Assembly (NCBI RefSeq): GCF_001717955.1
Contig: NZ_CP014168.1
Location: 558,001-622,000, forward strand
From: Sphingomonas panacis
Lineage (GTDB): Bacteria; Pseudomonadota; Alphaproteobacteria; Sphingomonadales; Sphingomonadaceae
Direction of reading: 5' to 3'
DNA length: 64,000 nucleotides
This document shows, piece by piece, positions 8,874-17,561 of this stretch (within the stretch, counting starts at the first letter, position 1; each line of letters begins with the position of its first letter). Below the pieces are notes generated by a model. It was given only the letters and a program-made list of their open reading frames with translations, was not told the DNA's origin and ran no database searches. Made by a program: the position numbers and the translations under genes.

Positions 8874-9800
8874 ATGACCGAAGCCGCCATCGCGATCACC
8901 GATCTGTGCAAGACCTATCAGGGCGTCAAGCGCGCGCTTGACGGCGTCACGTTCGACGTGCCGCGTGGGCAGATCTTCGGGCTGCTCGGGCCGAACGGCG
9001 CGGGCAAGTCGACGCTCATCAACATCCTGGCGGGGCTGGTCAACAAGACCAGCGGATCGGCGACGATCTGGGGCTTCGACATCGACCAGCATCCGCGCAA
9101 CGCCAAGGTGTCGATCGGCATCGTCAATCAGGAGATCCTGTTCGACCCGTTCTTCTCGCCGTTCGAGACGCTGGAGATCGCGGCTGGCCTGTACGGCGTG
9201 CCCAAGCGCGAGCGCCGCTCGATGGAGTTGCTGCGCGCGGTCCATCTGGAGGACAAGGCCAACGCTTATGCCCGCACATTGTCTGGCGGGATGAAGCGGC
9301 GGCTGATGGTGGCGAAGGCGATGGTGCATTCGCCGCCGGTGCTGGTGCTCGACGAGCCGACCGCCGGCGTCGATATCGAGCTTCGCCAGCAGCTCTGGGC
9401 CTATGTGAAGACGCTCAACGACCAAGGCGTGACGGTGGTGCTGACCACACACTATCTCGAAGAGGCCGAGCAACTCTGCGACCGCATCGCCATCATCAAC
9501 CACGGTCGGCTGATCGCGAACCAGCCGACTCGCGAACTCGTCGGTATGGCGCAGGAGAAGATCGTCGCGGTGACGGTCGATCGCGATGTCGGCACCGCGC
9601 CGGTGCATGACAGCTTCGAGAAGATCACGCTCAAGGGTGACCGCGTGCTGGAAGTGACCTATCGCAAGGACCGGGTGAACGCCGGGCAGGTGCTGGCGGC
9701 GATCCAGTCCGACGGGTTCGGCATCGTCGATGTCAGCACGCGCGAGGCCGATCTCGAGGACGTGTTCCTCAACCTGACGCGCGCAGCGAACGCCGCGTAA
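8874..9800 (+). CDS. ABC-2 type exporter ATP-binding protein
   Basis: A 308-residue nucleotide-binding subunit of the drug/polysaccharide exporter type (CcmA/YadG-like). Walker A is GPNGAGKS, the signature is LSGGMKRR, Walker B is VLVLDEPTAGVD, and the H-loop is TTHYLEEAEQL. A C-terminal extension of about 90 residues ends DLEDVFLNLTRAANAA, typical of this subfamily. The ATG at 8874 follows AAGG by 7 bases. No permease gene is adjacent: the next gene is an esterase on the other strand, so the partner must be encoded elsewhere. Confidence 0.9.
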   Translation: MTEAAIAITDLCKTYQGVKRALDGVTFDVPRGQIFGLLGPNGAGKSTLINILAGLVNKTSGSATIWGFDIDQHPRNAKVSIGIVNQEILFDPFFSPFETLEIAAGLYGVPKRERRSMELLRAVHLEDKANAYARTLSGGMKRRLMVAKAMVHSPPVLVLDEPTAGVDIELRQQLWAYVKTLNDQGVTVVLTTHYLEEAEQLCDRIAIINHGRLIANQPTRELVGMAQEKIVAVTVDRDVGTAPVHDSFEKITLKGDRVLEVTYRKDRVNAGQVLAAIQSDGFGIVDVSTREADLEDVFLNLTRAANAA

Positions 9801-9803
9801 CGC

Positions 9804-10712
9804 TTAGCGCCGGTATCGCGCGAAGAACGCCCACATCGCTTCGTTGTCGGCCACCCAGACGTGGCCGGCGCCGATCGTGACTCGGCCGATGACCTCGCCA
9901 TGTGCGCGGCACCCGCCATAGACATCCTCATAGACCGTCGCCGACAGGCTGCGGGTCACCAGCGGCTTGCGACACTGGTCGATCGCCGCCCAGCGCGCCT
10001 CGGCGGTGCGCATCGGATATTGCCAATAGCTCGATCCGCCACCGGCGATCGGGTTGGTCGTGTCCGCGCTGCCGGCGAACGCCATCACCGGCATCGGCCG
10101 TGACGGGCGGCAGGTGGCGGGATCCGGGCGCTGCGGATCGCTCGCCAAGGGGTTGCCGGCGCGCAGGCCCACGACCGGAGCGATCGCCGCGAACCGCTCG
10201 GAACGGATGCAGCCGAGCAGCGACGTCATCCGCCCGCCGCCCGAATAGCCGGTCGCATAGACCCGCGCGGGATCGACGCAGCGCTGCGCGGCGAGCCAGT
10301 CGATCGCGGCATCGATGAACCCCACATCGTCCGCATCGTCCGCCGTCGGCAGACGCCCGGAGACCGTGGGGACGCCGGGGATGTTCCACACATAGCCCGG
10401 TTTCGCGACGATCCCGCCATCGGGCGCGGCCAGGATGAAGCCGTGGCGATCGGCGGTCGCCGCCAGCCCGGACTGGGCGAGAATTTTCTCTCCACTGCCG
10501 AGGCTGCCGTGGAACAGCAGGACGAGCGGCGCCGGGCGCGACGAATCGAACCCGACCGGGACATGGATCAGCATCGTCCGCCCGGTGGTGCCGATCGTGA
10601 TCCGTTGCGTGACGCCCGGCGCGGCAAGCGTACACGCGCGTGCCGGAAGCCCGCCGAGCATCATCAGTAGCGTACCGATCACCACACCCAGCATCGCAAC
10701 GCGTCGCGTCAT
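9804..10712 (-). CDS. Secreted polyhydroxybutyrate depolymerase / feruloyl esterase-like hydrolase
   Basis: A 302-residue alpha/beta hydrolase with a signal peptide (MTRRVAMLGVVIGTLLMM, predicted cut after PARA). The LpqC / PHB-depolymerase family is suggested by the oxyanion region LVLLFHGSLGSG, the nucleophile elbow ATGYSGGGR, an acidic loop AGSADTTNP and the late histidine GAGHVW. The start at 10712 follows GGAAAGGG by 6 bases. Predicted to act in the periplasm or outside the cell on ester bonds; polyester versus aromatic ester cannot be decided. Divergent from nadB. Confidence 0.85.
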   Translation of the reverse strand: MTRRVAMLGVVIGTLLMMLGGLPARACTLAAPGVTQRITIGTTGRTMLIHVPVGFDSSRPAPLVLLFHGSLGSGEKILAQSGLAATADRHGFILAAPDGGIVAKPGYVWNIPGVPTVSGRLPTADDADDVGFIDAAIDWLAAQRCVDPARVYATGYSGGGRMTSLLGCIRSERFAAIAPVVGLRAGNPLASDPQRPDPATCRPSRPMPVMAFAGSADTTNPIAGGGSSYWQYPMRTAEARWAAIDQCRKPLVTRSLSATVYEDVYGGCRAHGEVIGRVTIGAGHVWVADNEAMWAFFARYRR

Positions 10713-10828
10713 CCACAGCCCTTTCCACGTCCGATGGACTCGAATGCACGAAATCCTCGGTTCGCGAGTTGAAATGCGGCGAGGTTCGGGCGTAGTCGAG
10801 CAAATTCCGCGGTTCGGGATCGGTCTCG

Positions 10829-12439
10829 ATGTCGCAAGAGACACTGGAGATCGGCTTGAACGATCCGCATACGAGCGACATCCTCATCATCGGCTCGGGC
10901 GCAGCGGGGCTGACCGCCGCGCTCAACCTCGCCGATCATTTCCGGGTGACGGTGCTCGCCAAGGGCAAGCTCGACGAAGGCTCGACCGCGTGGGCGCAGG
11001 GCGGGATCGCGGCGGTGCTCGAACCAGGAGACACGTTCGAAAGCCATATCCAGGACACGATGATCGCGGGCGCCGGCCTCAACGATCTCGCGACGGTCGA
11101 ATTCGTGGTCGAGAACGCGCCCAAAGCGATTGCGCGGCTGACCGAACTTGGCGTGCCGTTCAACATGGACGGGAACGCGCCGCATCTGACGCGCGAGGGC
11201 GGGCATTCGCACCGCCGCATCGTCCATGTCGACGACGCCACCGGCCATGCCGTGCAGGTCGCGCTCCAGACCGCCGCCGAGGCGCATCCCAACATCCGGC
11301 TGCTGCCCGACATGGTCTGCGTCGATCTCGCCACCAGCAAGCACGAGGAACGCTATTCGGGCGCGGGGCATGTCTGGGGCGTCTATGCCGTCAACCGCGA
11401 AACCGGCCGCGTCGAACTGTTCACAGCGCGCGCGACGATCCTCGCGACCGGCGGCGCTGGCCGCACCTATCTGTTCTCGACCGCACCGCGCGGCGCGACC
11501 GGCGACGGCATCGCGATGGCATGGCGGGCGGGCGCGCGCGTCTCCAACATGGAGATGATGCAGTTCCACCCGACCTGCCTGTACAATCTCGACGTCAAGA
11601 ATTTCCTCATCACCGAGGCGGTGCGCGGCGAAGGCGGGCATCTGCTGCTCCCCGATTCGGGCTATCGCTTCATGCCCGATTTCGACGAACGCGCCGAACT
11701 CGCGCCCCGCGATATCGTCGCGCGCGCGATCGATCACGAGATCAAGCGGCTCGGCCTGGATTACGTCCACCTCGACATCAGCCACCGCGGCGCCGATTTC
11801 ATCAACGAGCATTTCCCCAACATCAAGGAGAAGCTGCTCGGCCTCGGCATCGACATGACCAAGGAGCCGATCCCGGTCGTGCCGGCGCAGCATTACACCT
11901 GCGGCGGCATCGTCATCGATCTCGACGGGCGCACCGATCTGCCCGGCCTCTATGCGGCGGGCGAATGTTCGGAGAGCGGGCTGCACGGCGCCAACCGGCT
12001 CGCCTCGAACTCGCTGCTCGAATGTTTCGTGTTCGGCGAGGCGTGCGCGCGCCACATCACCGAACATTGGGACGATCTGCCGCCGCCGCGCATCCGGCCG
12101 TGGGACGAGAGCCGCGTCGCCGATTCGGACGAGGAGGTCGTCATCAAGCAGAACTGGACCGAGATCCGGCGCTTCATGTGGAATTACGTCGGCATCGTCC
12201 GCACCACCAAGCGGCTCGAACGCGCGCAGCATCGCATCCGCATGCTCACCGATGAGGTGAACGATTATTACGGCCATTTCCGCGTCACGCCCGATCTGAT
12301 CGAGCTGCGCAACCTGCTCCAGATCGCGGAATTGATCGTGCGATCGGCATTGCATCGCAAGGAATCCCGCGGGCTGCACTACACGCTCGACTATCCCGAC
12401 ATGCTCCCGGAGGCGATCGATACGGTGCTGGTTCCCTAA
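10829..12439 (+). CDS. nadB: L-aspartate oxidase
   Basis: FAD enzyme that oxidises L-aspartate to iminoaspartate, the first step of de novo NAD synthesis. It is 536 residues, the normal length. The Rossmann motif is ILIIGSGAAGLTAAL (about 18-32), followed by the fumarate reductase-like region with STAWAQGGIAAVLEP, a substrate region HRRIVHVDDATGHAVQ, and the FAD-binding AAGECSESGLHGANRLASNS near residue 375. A C-terminal helical domain follows. nadA and nadC are not in the window. Confidence 0.96.
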   Translation: MSQETLEIGLNDPHTSDILIIGSGAAGLTAALNLADHFRVTVLAKGKLDEGSTAWAQGGIAAVLEPGDTFESHIQDTMIAGAGLNDLATVEFVVENAPKAIARLTELGVPFNMDGNAPHLTREGGHSHRRIVHVDDATGHAVQVALQTAAEAHPNIRLLPDMVCVDLATSKHEERYSGAGHVWGVYAVNRETGRVELFTARATILATGGAGRTYLFSTAPRGATGDGIAMAWRAGARVSNMEMMQFHPTCLYNLDVKNFLITEAVRGEGGHLLLPDSGYRFMPDFDERAELAPRDIVARAIDHEIKRLGLDYVHLDISHRGADFINEHFPNIKEKLLGLGIDMTKEPIPVVPAQHYTCGGIVIDLDGRTDLPGLYAAGECSESGLHGANRLASNSLLECFVFGEACARHITEHWDDLPPPRIRPWDESRVADSDEEVVIKQNWTEIRRFMWNYVGIVRTTKRLERAQHRIRMLTDEVNDYYGHFRVTPDLIELRNLLQIAELIVRSALHRKESRGLHYTLDYPDMLPEAIDTVLVP

Positions 12440-12575
12440 GACGCGAGCATTTGCCGCTGATTTGCGTCGGTTCGTCGCGATGCGACTCGGCGCGAATGAT
12501 ACGATATTGCCAACGCACGAAAGAGTAAGCACTTTCAGGGCCTCCTGCGGTGGGGGTTGGCAGGGCAACCATGAA

Positions 12576-13676
12576 GTGACCGACACCTTGGCTTTCGAAT
12601 CGTCCCGGCCGCTTTCCGGCATCCTGCTCGCCGTGGCGCTGTGTGCCTGCGTCCAAGACACGCGGCTGGCGACCCGCACGCCGGGCGTGCCCCCCTCGCG
12701 CTACCCCGCGCAAGTGGTGATGGCGGTGCCGCCGTCCACCCCCCGCCCGGTCGCCGCGCCGGAAGCGCTCGCACGCTCGATCAACGCCGTCGCGCGCAGC
12801 TTCGACGGCCGCGTCGGCGTCGCGGTGCGCAGCATCGACAAGGGCTGGACGGTAGAGAGCAACGGCGATGTCCGCCTGCCGCAGCAAAGCGTAAGCAAGC
12901 TGTGGGTGGCGATGACGGTACTCGATCTGCGCGATTCGGGCCGGCTGACGCTCGACGATCCGATCACCCTGACCCGCAACGATCTGACGCTGTTCCACCA
13001 GCCGGTCGCGTCGCTGCTCAAGAACGGCGAATATCAGACGACGGTCGGCGAGTTGCTGCGCCGCGCGCTGACGATGAGCGACAACACCTGCAACGACCGG
13101 CTGCTGCGCTATGTCGGCGGGCCGAGCGCGGTGCGCGATTTCATCGCGCGCAAGGGCCTCGGCAACATCCGCTTCGGCCCTGGCGAGCGCTTGCTCCAGA
13201 GCGCGACCGCCGGGCTGACCTGGCGGCCCGAATATGCGTTCGGCAACGCCTTCTCGCTCGCCCGCGCGCGCCTGCCGCAATCGGCGCGGATCGCGGCGTT
13301 CGAGCGCTATGTCGCCGATCCGCCCGATGGCGCCGCCCCGCGCGCGATCGCCGATGCGCTCGCGCGGCTCAAGAAGGACGAGCTGCTCTCACCCAATTCG
13401 ACCGCGTTCCTGATCAGCACGATGGAATCGTCCAAGACCGGCAAGCAGCGCATGCGCGGCGCGGTGCCGGTTGGCTGGAGCTTCGGCCACAAGACCGGCA
13501 CCGGCCAGGATCTCGCCGGGCGCACCGCCGGCTACAACGACGTCGGCCTGCTGATGGCGCCCGATGGTCGCGCCTATGCGATCGCGGTAATGATCGGCGA
13601 CACGCCGCGCACGATCCCGCAGCGGCAGGAGCTGATGCAGTCGGTGGTGCAGGCGGTGGTCGCGAACCAGCAGTAA
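12576..13676 (+). CDS. Class A beta-lactamase-like serine hydrolase, probable lipoprotein
   Basis: About 366 residues with the penicillin-recognising fold. The three active-site motifs are present: SVSK (S-x-x-K), SDN in TMSDNTCND, and KTG in GHKTGTGQD. A GTG start at 12576 follows AGGG by about 10 bases and gives a hydrophobic leader ending VALCAC, a possible lipobox; an ATG at 12462 would add 38 residues without obvious signal character. It is close to class A enzymes, but whether it hydrolyses beta-lactams or acts on peptidoglycan is open. The start is the least certain part. Confidence 0.8.
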   Translation: MTDTLAFESSRPLSGILLAVALCACVQDTRLATRTPGVPPSRYPAQVVMAVPPSTPRPVAAPEALARSINAVARSFDGRVGVAVRSIDKGWTVESNGDVRLPQQSVSKLWVAMTVLDLRDSGRLTLDDPITLTRNDLTLFHQPVASLLKNGEYQTTVGELLRRALTMSDNTCNDRLLRYVGGPSAVRDFIARKGLGNIRFGPGERLLQSATAGLTWRPEYAFGNAFSLARARLPQSARIAAFERYVADPPDGAAPRAIADALARLKKDELLSPNSTAFLISTMESSKTGKQRMRGAVPVGWSFGHKTGTGQDLAGRTAGYNDVGLLMAPDGRAYAIAVMIGDTPRTIPQRQELMQSVVQAVVANQQ

Positions 13677-13700
13677 ACAGGGACAGCATCCCGCCACCTA

Positions 13701-13782
13701 CCGTTCGCCCTGAGCTTGGCGAAGGGCGTGTCCGAGCCGCAGCGCTTTTGGCACGTGCTTCGACAAGCTCAGCACGAACGGG
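13701..13782. repeat. Paired palindromic repeat, family A copy 2
   Basis: Starts CCGTTCGCCCTGAGCTTGGC and ends CAAGCTCAGCACGAACGG, the same arms as 2608-2690 and 28063-28144. Its right end overlaps the 3' end of the DUF2332 gene on the minus strand and provides that gene's TGA. Confidence 0.85.
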
Positions 13783-14827
13783 GACTGGGCTCGATCCACG
13801 CGCCATGCGCCTGTGCGCGGGCGAGCTTGACCGGCTCACCATGGCCGGGCCAGCTTTGCACCCACAATTGCTGCTCGGAAATGACGCGATCCGGCTCCAT
13901 CCGCACCCAGGCGAGCGGACGTTCAGGCGTGGCGCGCGCTGCCGCCCCCGCCATCGCCGCCGTGATCCGCGCCTGCCGCTCGGCGCCGAGATATTGCCAC
14001 ACCACCGAATGCATCAACACCCGCACGACGCCCGCCGGCTGCGGCTCGGCGAGGCGCGCTTCGACCCAATCGGCGGCGTCGCCCTGTTCCAGCGCGACCG
14101 GCTCGGCGCGAATCATATCGATCGCGCGCGTCAGCCGCTCCATCCGGTCGGGATTGTCAGCCCAGACATAAGCGCGCAGCCGGTCGGCCGCGGCGGGGTC
14201 GCGGACATCGACCGGCGCGATCTCGACCCCGTGCACCGATCGAATCGCGCCCGCCACCCCCGCCGCCGGCGGCGCGCCGCGCCAATCGGGGCGGATGACG
14301 ACGGGCGAGTCCGCTGGCCCGACGCCGACGCCGCCGAGATCGAAGCGAAAACGGTCGATCAGCAGGTTGAGGCCGGCGCTCGACCCGATCTCCAGCAGGT
14401 CCAGCGGCAGGCCGTGCCGTCGCGTCACCTCGATCAGCCCAGTCATCAGCACCGCCGAGCGCCCCGCCTCGTTGGTCTGCGGCGGGCCGTCGAGCCAAGG
14501 CAGCAGCGCACCGTCATGCGCGGCGAAAGCCGTGCGCAACACCGCCCGCACCGCTTCGGGCGCCACCACCGCACCGGCGAACACGCGGTTCAACTCGGGC
14601 GCGCGCCCCGCGAGATCAAGTGCATGCAGCCCGCCGACCGTGCGCAGCGGCAACGCGTCGGTGGTCGGCTCGCCCAGCCAGTCGAGGATGCGCGCGCCCG
14701 TTCGCGTGCTGCGGTCGAGGCTCACCGCCAGCGCGGCGCAGATGCGTGCGGTGATCGGCGCACCCATCGCCTCGCAGAAATGCTGCTGGATCACGAACGC
14801 CTGCCGGTTCGCCGCTTCGTCCGCCAC
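13769..14827 (-). CDS. DUF2332 domain-containing protein
   Basis: A 352-residue protein of unknown function. The GTG at 14827 is preceded by a perfect AGGAGG with 6-base spacing, so this start is firm. It contains a methyltransferase-like segment LDLLEIGSSAGLNLLIDRF near residue 150, which suggests a SAM-binding fold, but no substrate residues can be named. The last six codons (PSPRSC) and the stop lie inside the right arm of palindromic repeat A2, so the native C-terminus may have been replaced when that element arrived. Divergent from hisG. Confidence 0.82.
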   Translation of the reverse strand: MADEAANRQAFVIQQHFCEAMGAPITARICAALAVSLDRSTRTGARILDWLGEPTTDALPLRTVGGLHALDLAGRAPELNRVFAGAVVAPEAVRAVLRTAFAAHDGALLPWLDGPPQTNEAGRSAVLMTGLIEVTRRHGLPLDLLEIGSSAGLNLLIDRFRFDLGGVGVGPADSPVVIRPDWRGAPPAAGVAGAIRSVHGVEIAPVDVRDPAAADRLRAYVWADNPDRMERLTRAIDMIRAEPVALEQGDAADWVEARLAEPQPAGVVRVLMHSVVWQYLGAERQARITAAMAGAAARATPERPLAWVRMEPDRVISEQQLWVQSWPGHGEPVKLARAQAHGAWIEPSPRSC

Positions 14828-14885
14828 GATTCGCCTCCTGCGCTCTGTTGCGCCTGTGCCGCCGCCCAAGTAAAGCCGCGCCTTC

Positions 14886-15548
14886 ATGACCGATCCGATC
14901 ATCATCGCCGTCCCCAAGGGCCGCATCCTCGAAGAAGCGGTGCCGCTGCTGATGCGCGCCGGCATCGTCCCCGAAGCGGCGTTCAGCGACGAGAGCAGCC
15001 GCGCGTTGCGGTTCCACACGCAAACCCCCGGCATCGACCTGATCCGCGTGCGCGCGTTCGACGTGGCGACCTTCGTCGCGCACGGCGCGGCGCAGCTCGG
15101 CATCGTCGGATCTGACGTGCTCGCCGAATTCGACTATTCGGAACTGTACGCGCCGGTCGATCTCGGCATCGGCCATTGCCGGCTGTCGGTCGCCGAACCC
15201 GCGCAGATGGCGGCGGGCGACGATCCGCGCGGCTGGAGTCATATCCGCATCGCCACCAAATATCCGCACGTCACCGCGCAGCATTTCGAGGCGCGCGGCG
15301 TGCAGGCCGAGTGCGTCAAGCTGAACGGCGCGATGGAGCTGGCGCCGCTGCTCGGCCTCGCGCCGCGCATCGTCGATCTGGTTTCGTCCGGGCGGACGCT
15401 CAAGGAGAATGGGCTGGTCGAGGTCGAGGTCATCGCCGAGGTTTCGTCACGGCTGATCGTCAACCGCGCCGCCTTCAAGACACGCGCCGAGATCGTGCCG
15501 CTGGTCGAGCGGTTCCGGCGGGCGGTGGAGATGCGCGATGCGGCGTGA
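14886..15548 (+). CDS. hisG: ATP phosphoribosyltransferase, short form
   Basis: First enzyme of histidine synthesis, joining ATP and PRPP. At 220 residues it lacks the C-terminal regulatory domain, so it is the HisG-S form that needs the HisZ regulatory subunit; no hisZ is in this window. Seen: [18 protein letters not shown] at the N-terminus, [10 protein letters not shown], and the PRPP-binding [14 protein letters not shown]. Followed by hisD on the same strand across a 117-base palindromic repeat. Confidence 0.95.
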   Translation: MTDPIIIAVPKGRILEEAVPLLMRAGIVPEAAFSDESSRALRFHTQTPGIDLIRVRAFDVATFVAHGAAQLGIVGSDVLAEFDYSELYAPVDLGIGHCRLSVAEPAQMAAGDDPRGWSHIRIATKYPHVTAQHFEARGVQAECVKLNGAMELAPLLGLAPRIVDLVSSGRTLKENGLVEVEVIAEVSSRLIVNRAAFKTRAEIVPLVERFRRAVEMRDAA

Positions 15549-15558
15549 GGCAACATTG

Positions 15559-15664
15559 CTCCCCTCCCGCCTGCGGGAGGGGCTGGGGGAGGGCCTGTCC
15601 TTATCACGCACCGCCCGTTTGGGGACACGCCCTCCCCTAACCCCTCCCGCGAGCGGGAGGGGAA
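15559..15664. repeat. Paired palindromic repeat between hisG and hisD, family D
   Basis: Left unit CCCCTCCCGCCTGCGGGAGG and right unit CCCCTCCCGCGAGCGGGAGG are each palindromes, and the whole element is also inverted (GGGGGAGGGC against CGCCCTCCCC). It fills the hisG-hisD gap, and its last bases (GGGAGGGGAA) double as the ribosome-binding site of hisD. Confidence 0.85.
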
Positions 15665-15665
15665 T

Positions 15666-16949
15666 GTGATCCGCCTCTCCACATCCGACCCAGCTTTCGA
15701 TCGCGAGTTCACCGCACTCGTCAACGCGCGGCGCGAGGTCGATGCCGATGTCGCACGCGATGTCCGCACGATCGTCGCCAGCGTGCGGGACGAGGGCGAT
15801 GCCGCGCTCGCCGCGTTCACGCAGAAGTTCGATGGCCACGATCTCCACGCGACCGGCTGGCGGATCGAGAAGTCCGAGTGGATCGCCGCCTACGAAGCGC
15901 TCGCGCCCGATCTGCGCGCCGCGCTGGATCTCGCCGCCGCGCGCATCGCCGCCTACCACGAGAAGCAGAAACCCGCCGACAGCGACACCACCGATTCGGC
16001 GGGCGTGCGGCTCGGCGCGCGCTGGAACGCGATCGAAGCGGCGGGAATCTATATTCCCGGCGGCCGCGCCGCTTACCCATCCTCGGTGCTGATGAACGCG
16101 ATTCCCGCGCGCGTCGCCGGGGTCGAGCGGCTGGTGATGGTGACGCCGACGCCCGGGGGCGAGGTCAACCCGCTCGTGCTCGCCGCCGCGCACATCGCCG
16201 GGGTGGACGAAGTCTGGCGAGTCGGCGGCGCGCAGGCGATCGCCGCGCTCGCCTATGGCACGCAGCGGATCGCCGCGGTCGATGTCATCACCGGGCCGGG
16301 CAACGCCTGGGTCGCCGAGGCCAAGCGCCAGCTTTACGGCCTCGTCGGCATCGACATGGTGGCGGGGCCGAGCGAGATCGTCGTCGTTGCCGACGGCAAG
16401 AACGATCCGACATGGATCGCCGCCGACCTGCTCAGCCAGGCCGAGCATGATCCGACCAGCCAGTCGATCCTGTTCACCGACGATGCCGCGTTCGCGGACG
16501 CCGTCGCCGAGGCGGTCGATCTCCAGATCGGCCTGCTCTCGACCGCCAAGACCGCACGCGAAAGCTGGGACGCGAACGGCGCGATCATCGTCACCGCGAG
16601 TCTCGACGAGGCGCTTCCGCTGGTCGACCGGCTCGCGCCCGAGCATCTCGAACTGGCGTGCGACGATCCGCAGGCGCTGTTCGACCGGGTCCGCCATGCC
16701 GGATCGGTGTTCCTCGGCCGGCATACACCCGAGGCGATCGGCGATTATGTCGCCGGCCCGAACCACGTCCTGCCGACCGGCCGCCGTGCGCGTTTCGCGA
16801 GCGGACTGTCGGTGCTCGATTTCATGAAGCGGACGAGCTTCCTCGAGCTCGATCCCGCCAGCCTCGCGCGCGTAGGCCCGGCAGCGGTGGCGCTCGCGGA
16901 GACCGAAGGGCTGCCCGCGCACGCCAAATCCGTCGCACTGCGGCTGTAA
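15666..16949 (+). CDS. hisD: Histidinol dehydrogenase
   Basis: Zinc enzyme catalysing the last two oxidations of histidine synthesis (histidinol to histidine). It is 427 residues, the full length. Zinc ligands are visible in LLSQAEHDPTSQ (Gln, His) and the catalytic pair in RLAPEHLELAC (Glu-His); the NAD region includes VMVTPTPGGEVNP and DVITGPGNAWVAEAK. It starts at GTG 15666, with the purine-rich end of repeat D as its Shine-Dalgarno. Probably cotranscribed with hisG. Confidence 0.96.
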   Translation: MIRLSTSDPAFDREFTALVNARREVDADVARDVRTIVASVRDEGDAALAAFTQKFDGHDLHATGWRIEKSEWIAAYEALAPDLRAALDLAAARIAAYHEKQKPADSDTTDSAGVRLGARWNAIEAAGIYIPGGRAAYPSSVLMNAIPARVAGVERLVMVTPTPGGEVNPLVLAAAHIAGVDEVWRVGGAQAIAALAYGTQRIAAVDVITGPGNAWVAEAKRQLYGLVGIDMVAGPSEIVVVADGKNDPTWIAADLLSQAEHDPTSQSILFTDDAAFADAVAEAVDLQIGLLSTAKTARESWDANGAIIVTASLDEALPLVDRLAPEHLELACDDPQALFDRVRHAGSVFLGRHTPEAIGDYVAGPNHVLPTGRRARFASGLSVLDFMKRTSFLELDPASLARVGPAAVALAETEGLPAHAKSVALRL

Positions 16950-16952
16950 GCC

Positions 16953-17051
16953 GTTCTCCCGCGAAGGCGGGAGTCCAGCCCTTCAAAATCGCGCGCGGGA
17001 GCGCGTTCGGCGCCGCGCGCCGAGACTGGACTCCCGCCTTCGCGGGAGAAC
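16953..17051. repeat. Paired palindromic repeat, family B copy 1
   Basis: Left unit GTTCTCCCGCGAAGGCGGGA and its near-complement at the right end (ACTCCCGCCTTCGCGGGAGA). It lies between hisD and nusB. A second copy of the family is inside dnaE2 at 61598-61687. Confidence 0.87.
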
Positions 17052-17089
17052 AGGTTCACCCCGCTACAAACTTCCGCTAAAGGCCCCGA

Positions 17090-17554
17090 ATGTCATCCCG
17101 TACCGCTGCCCGATCCAAGGCCCGCGCCGCCGCGCGCCTCGCTGCCACCCAGGCCCTCTACCAGCATGAGATGGAGGGCACGCCGGTGCCGCGCCTGCTC
17201 CACGAATTCCATCAGCACCGGCTCGGCGCGACCATCGAGGATGCCGAATATGCCGAGGCCGATGTCGCGTTCTTTGACGATATCGTGACCGGCGCAACCG
17301 CGCGCGGCGCCGAGATCGACTCGGCGATCCGCCAGAAGCTGGCGAGCGGCTGGACGCTCGAGCGGCTCGACAAATCGATGCGCGCGATCCTGCGCGCCGG
17401 CACCTACGAACTGCTCGCGCGAGTCGACGTTCCGGTCGCCACCGTCATCAGCGAATATGTCGATGTCGCCCACGCTTTCTTCGAGAAGCGCGAGACGGGT
17501 TTCGTCAACGGTCTGCTCGACGGCATCGCCAAGGATGTGCGGCCCGCGAGCTGA
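17090..17554 (+). CDS. nusB: Transcription antitermination factor NusB
   Basis: RNA-binding protein that with NusE (S10) assembles on boxA of rRNA leaders. It is 154 residues and all helical: an arginine-rich N-terminus (RAAARLAATQALYQHEMEG), a middle LERLDKSMRAILRAGTYELL, and the conserved end VISEYVDVAHAFFEKRETGF with VNGLLDGIAKDVRP. In many alphaproteobacteria nusB neighbours thiL or ribH; here thiL is 31 kb away. It converges on the DNA ligase gene with 7 bases between stops. Confidence 0.95.
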   Translation: MSSRTAARSKARAAARLAATQALYQHEMEGTPVPRLLHEFHQHRLGATIEDAEYAEADVAFFDDIVTGATARGAEIDSAIRQKLASGWTLERLDKSMRAILRAGTYELLARVDVPVATVISEYVDVAHAFFEKRETGFVNGLLDGIAKDVRPAS

Positions 17555-17561
17555 ACCCCGC

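Noticed and set aside
12462..12575. An upstream ATG giving the beta-lactamase-like protein 38 more residues
   Set aside because: The extra segment is not signal-like, whereas the GTG at 12576 gives a hydrophobic leader with a possible lipobox and an AGGG upstream.
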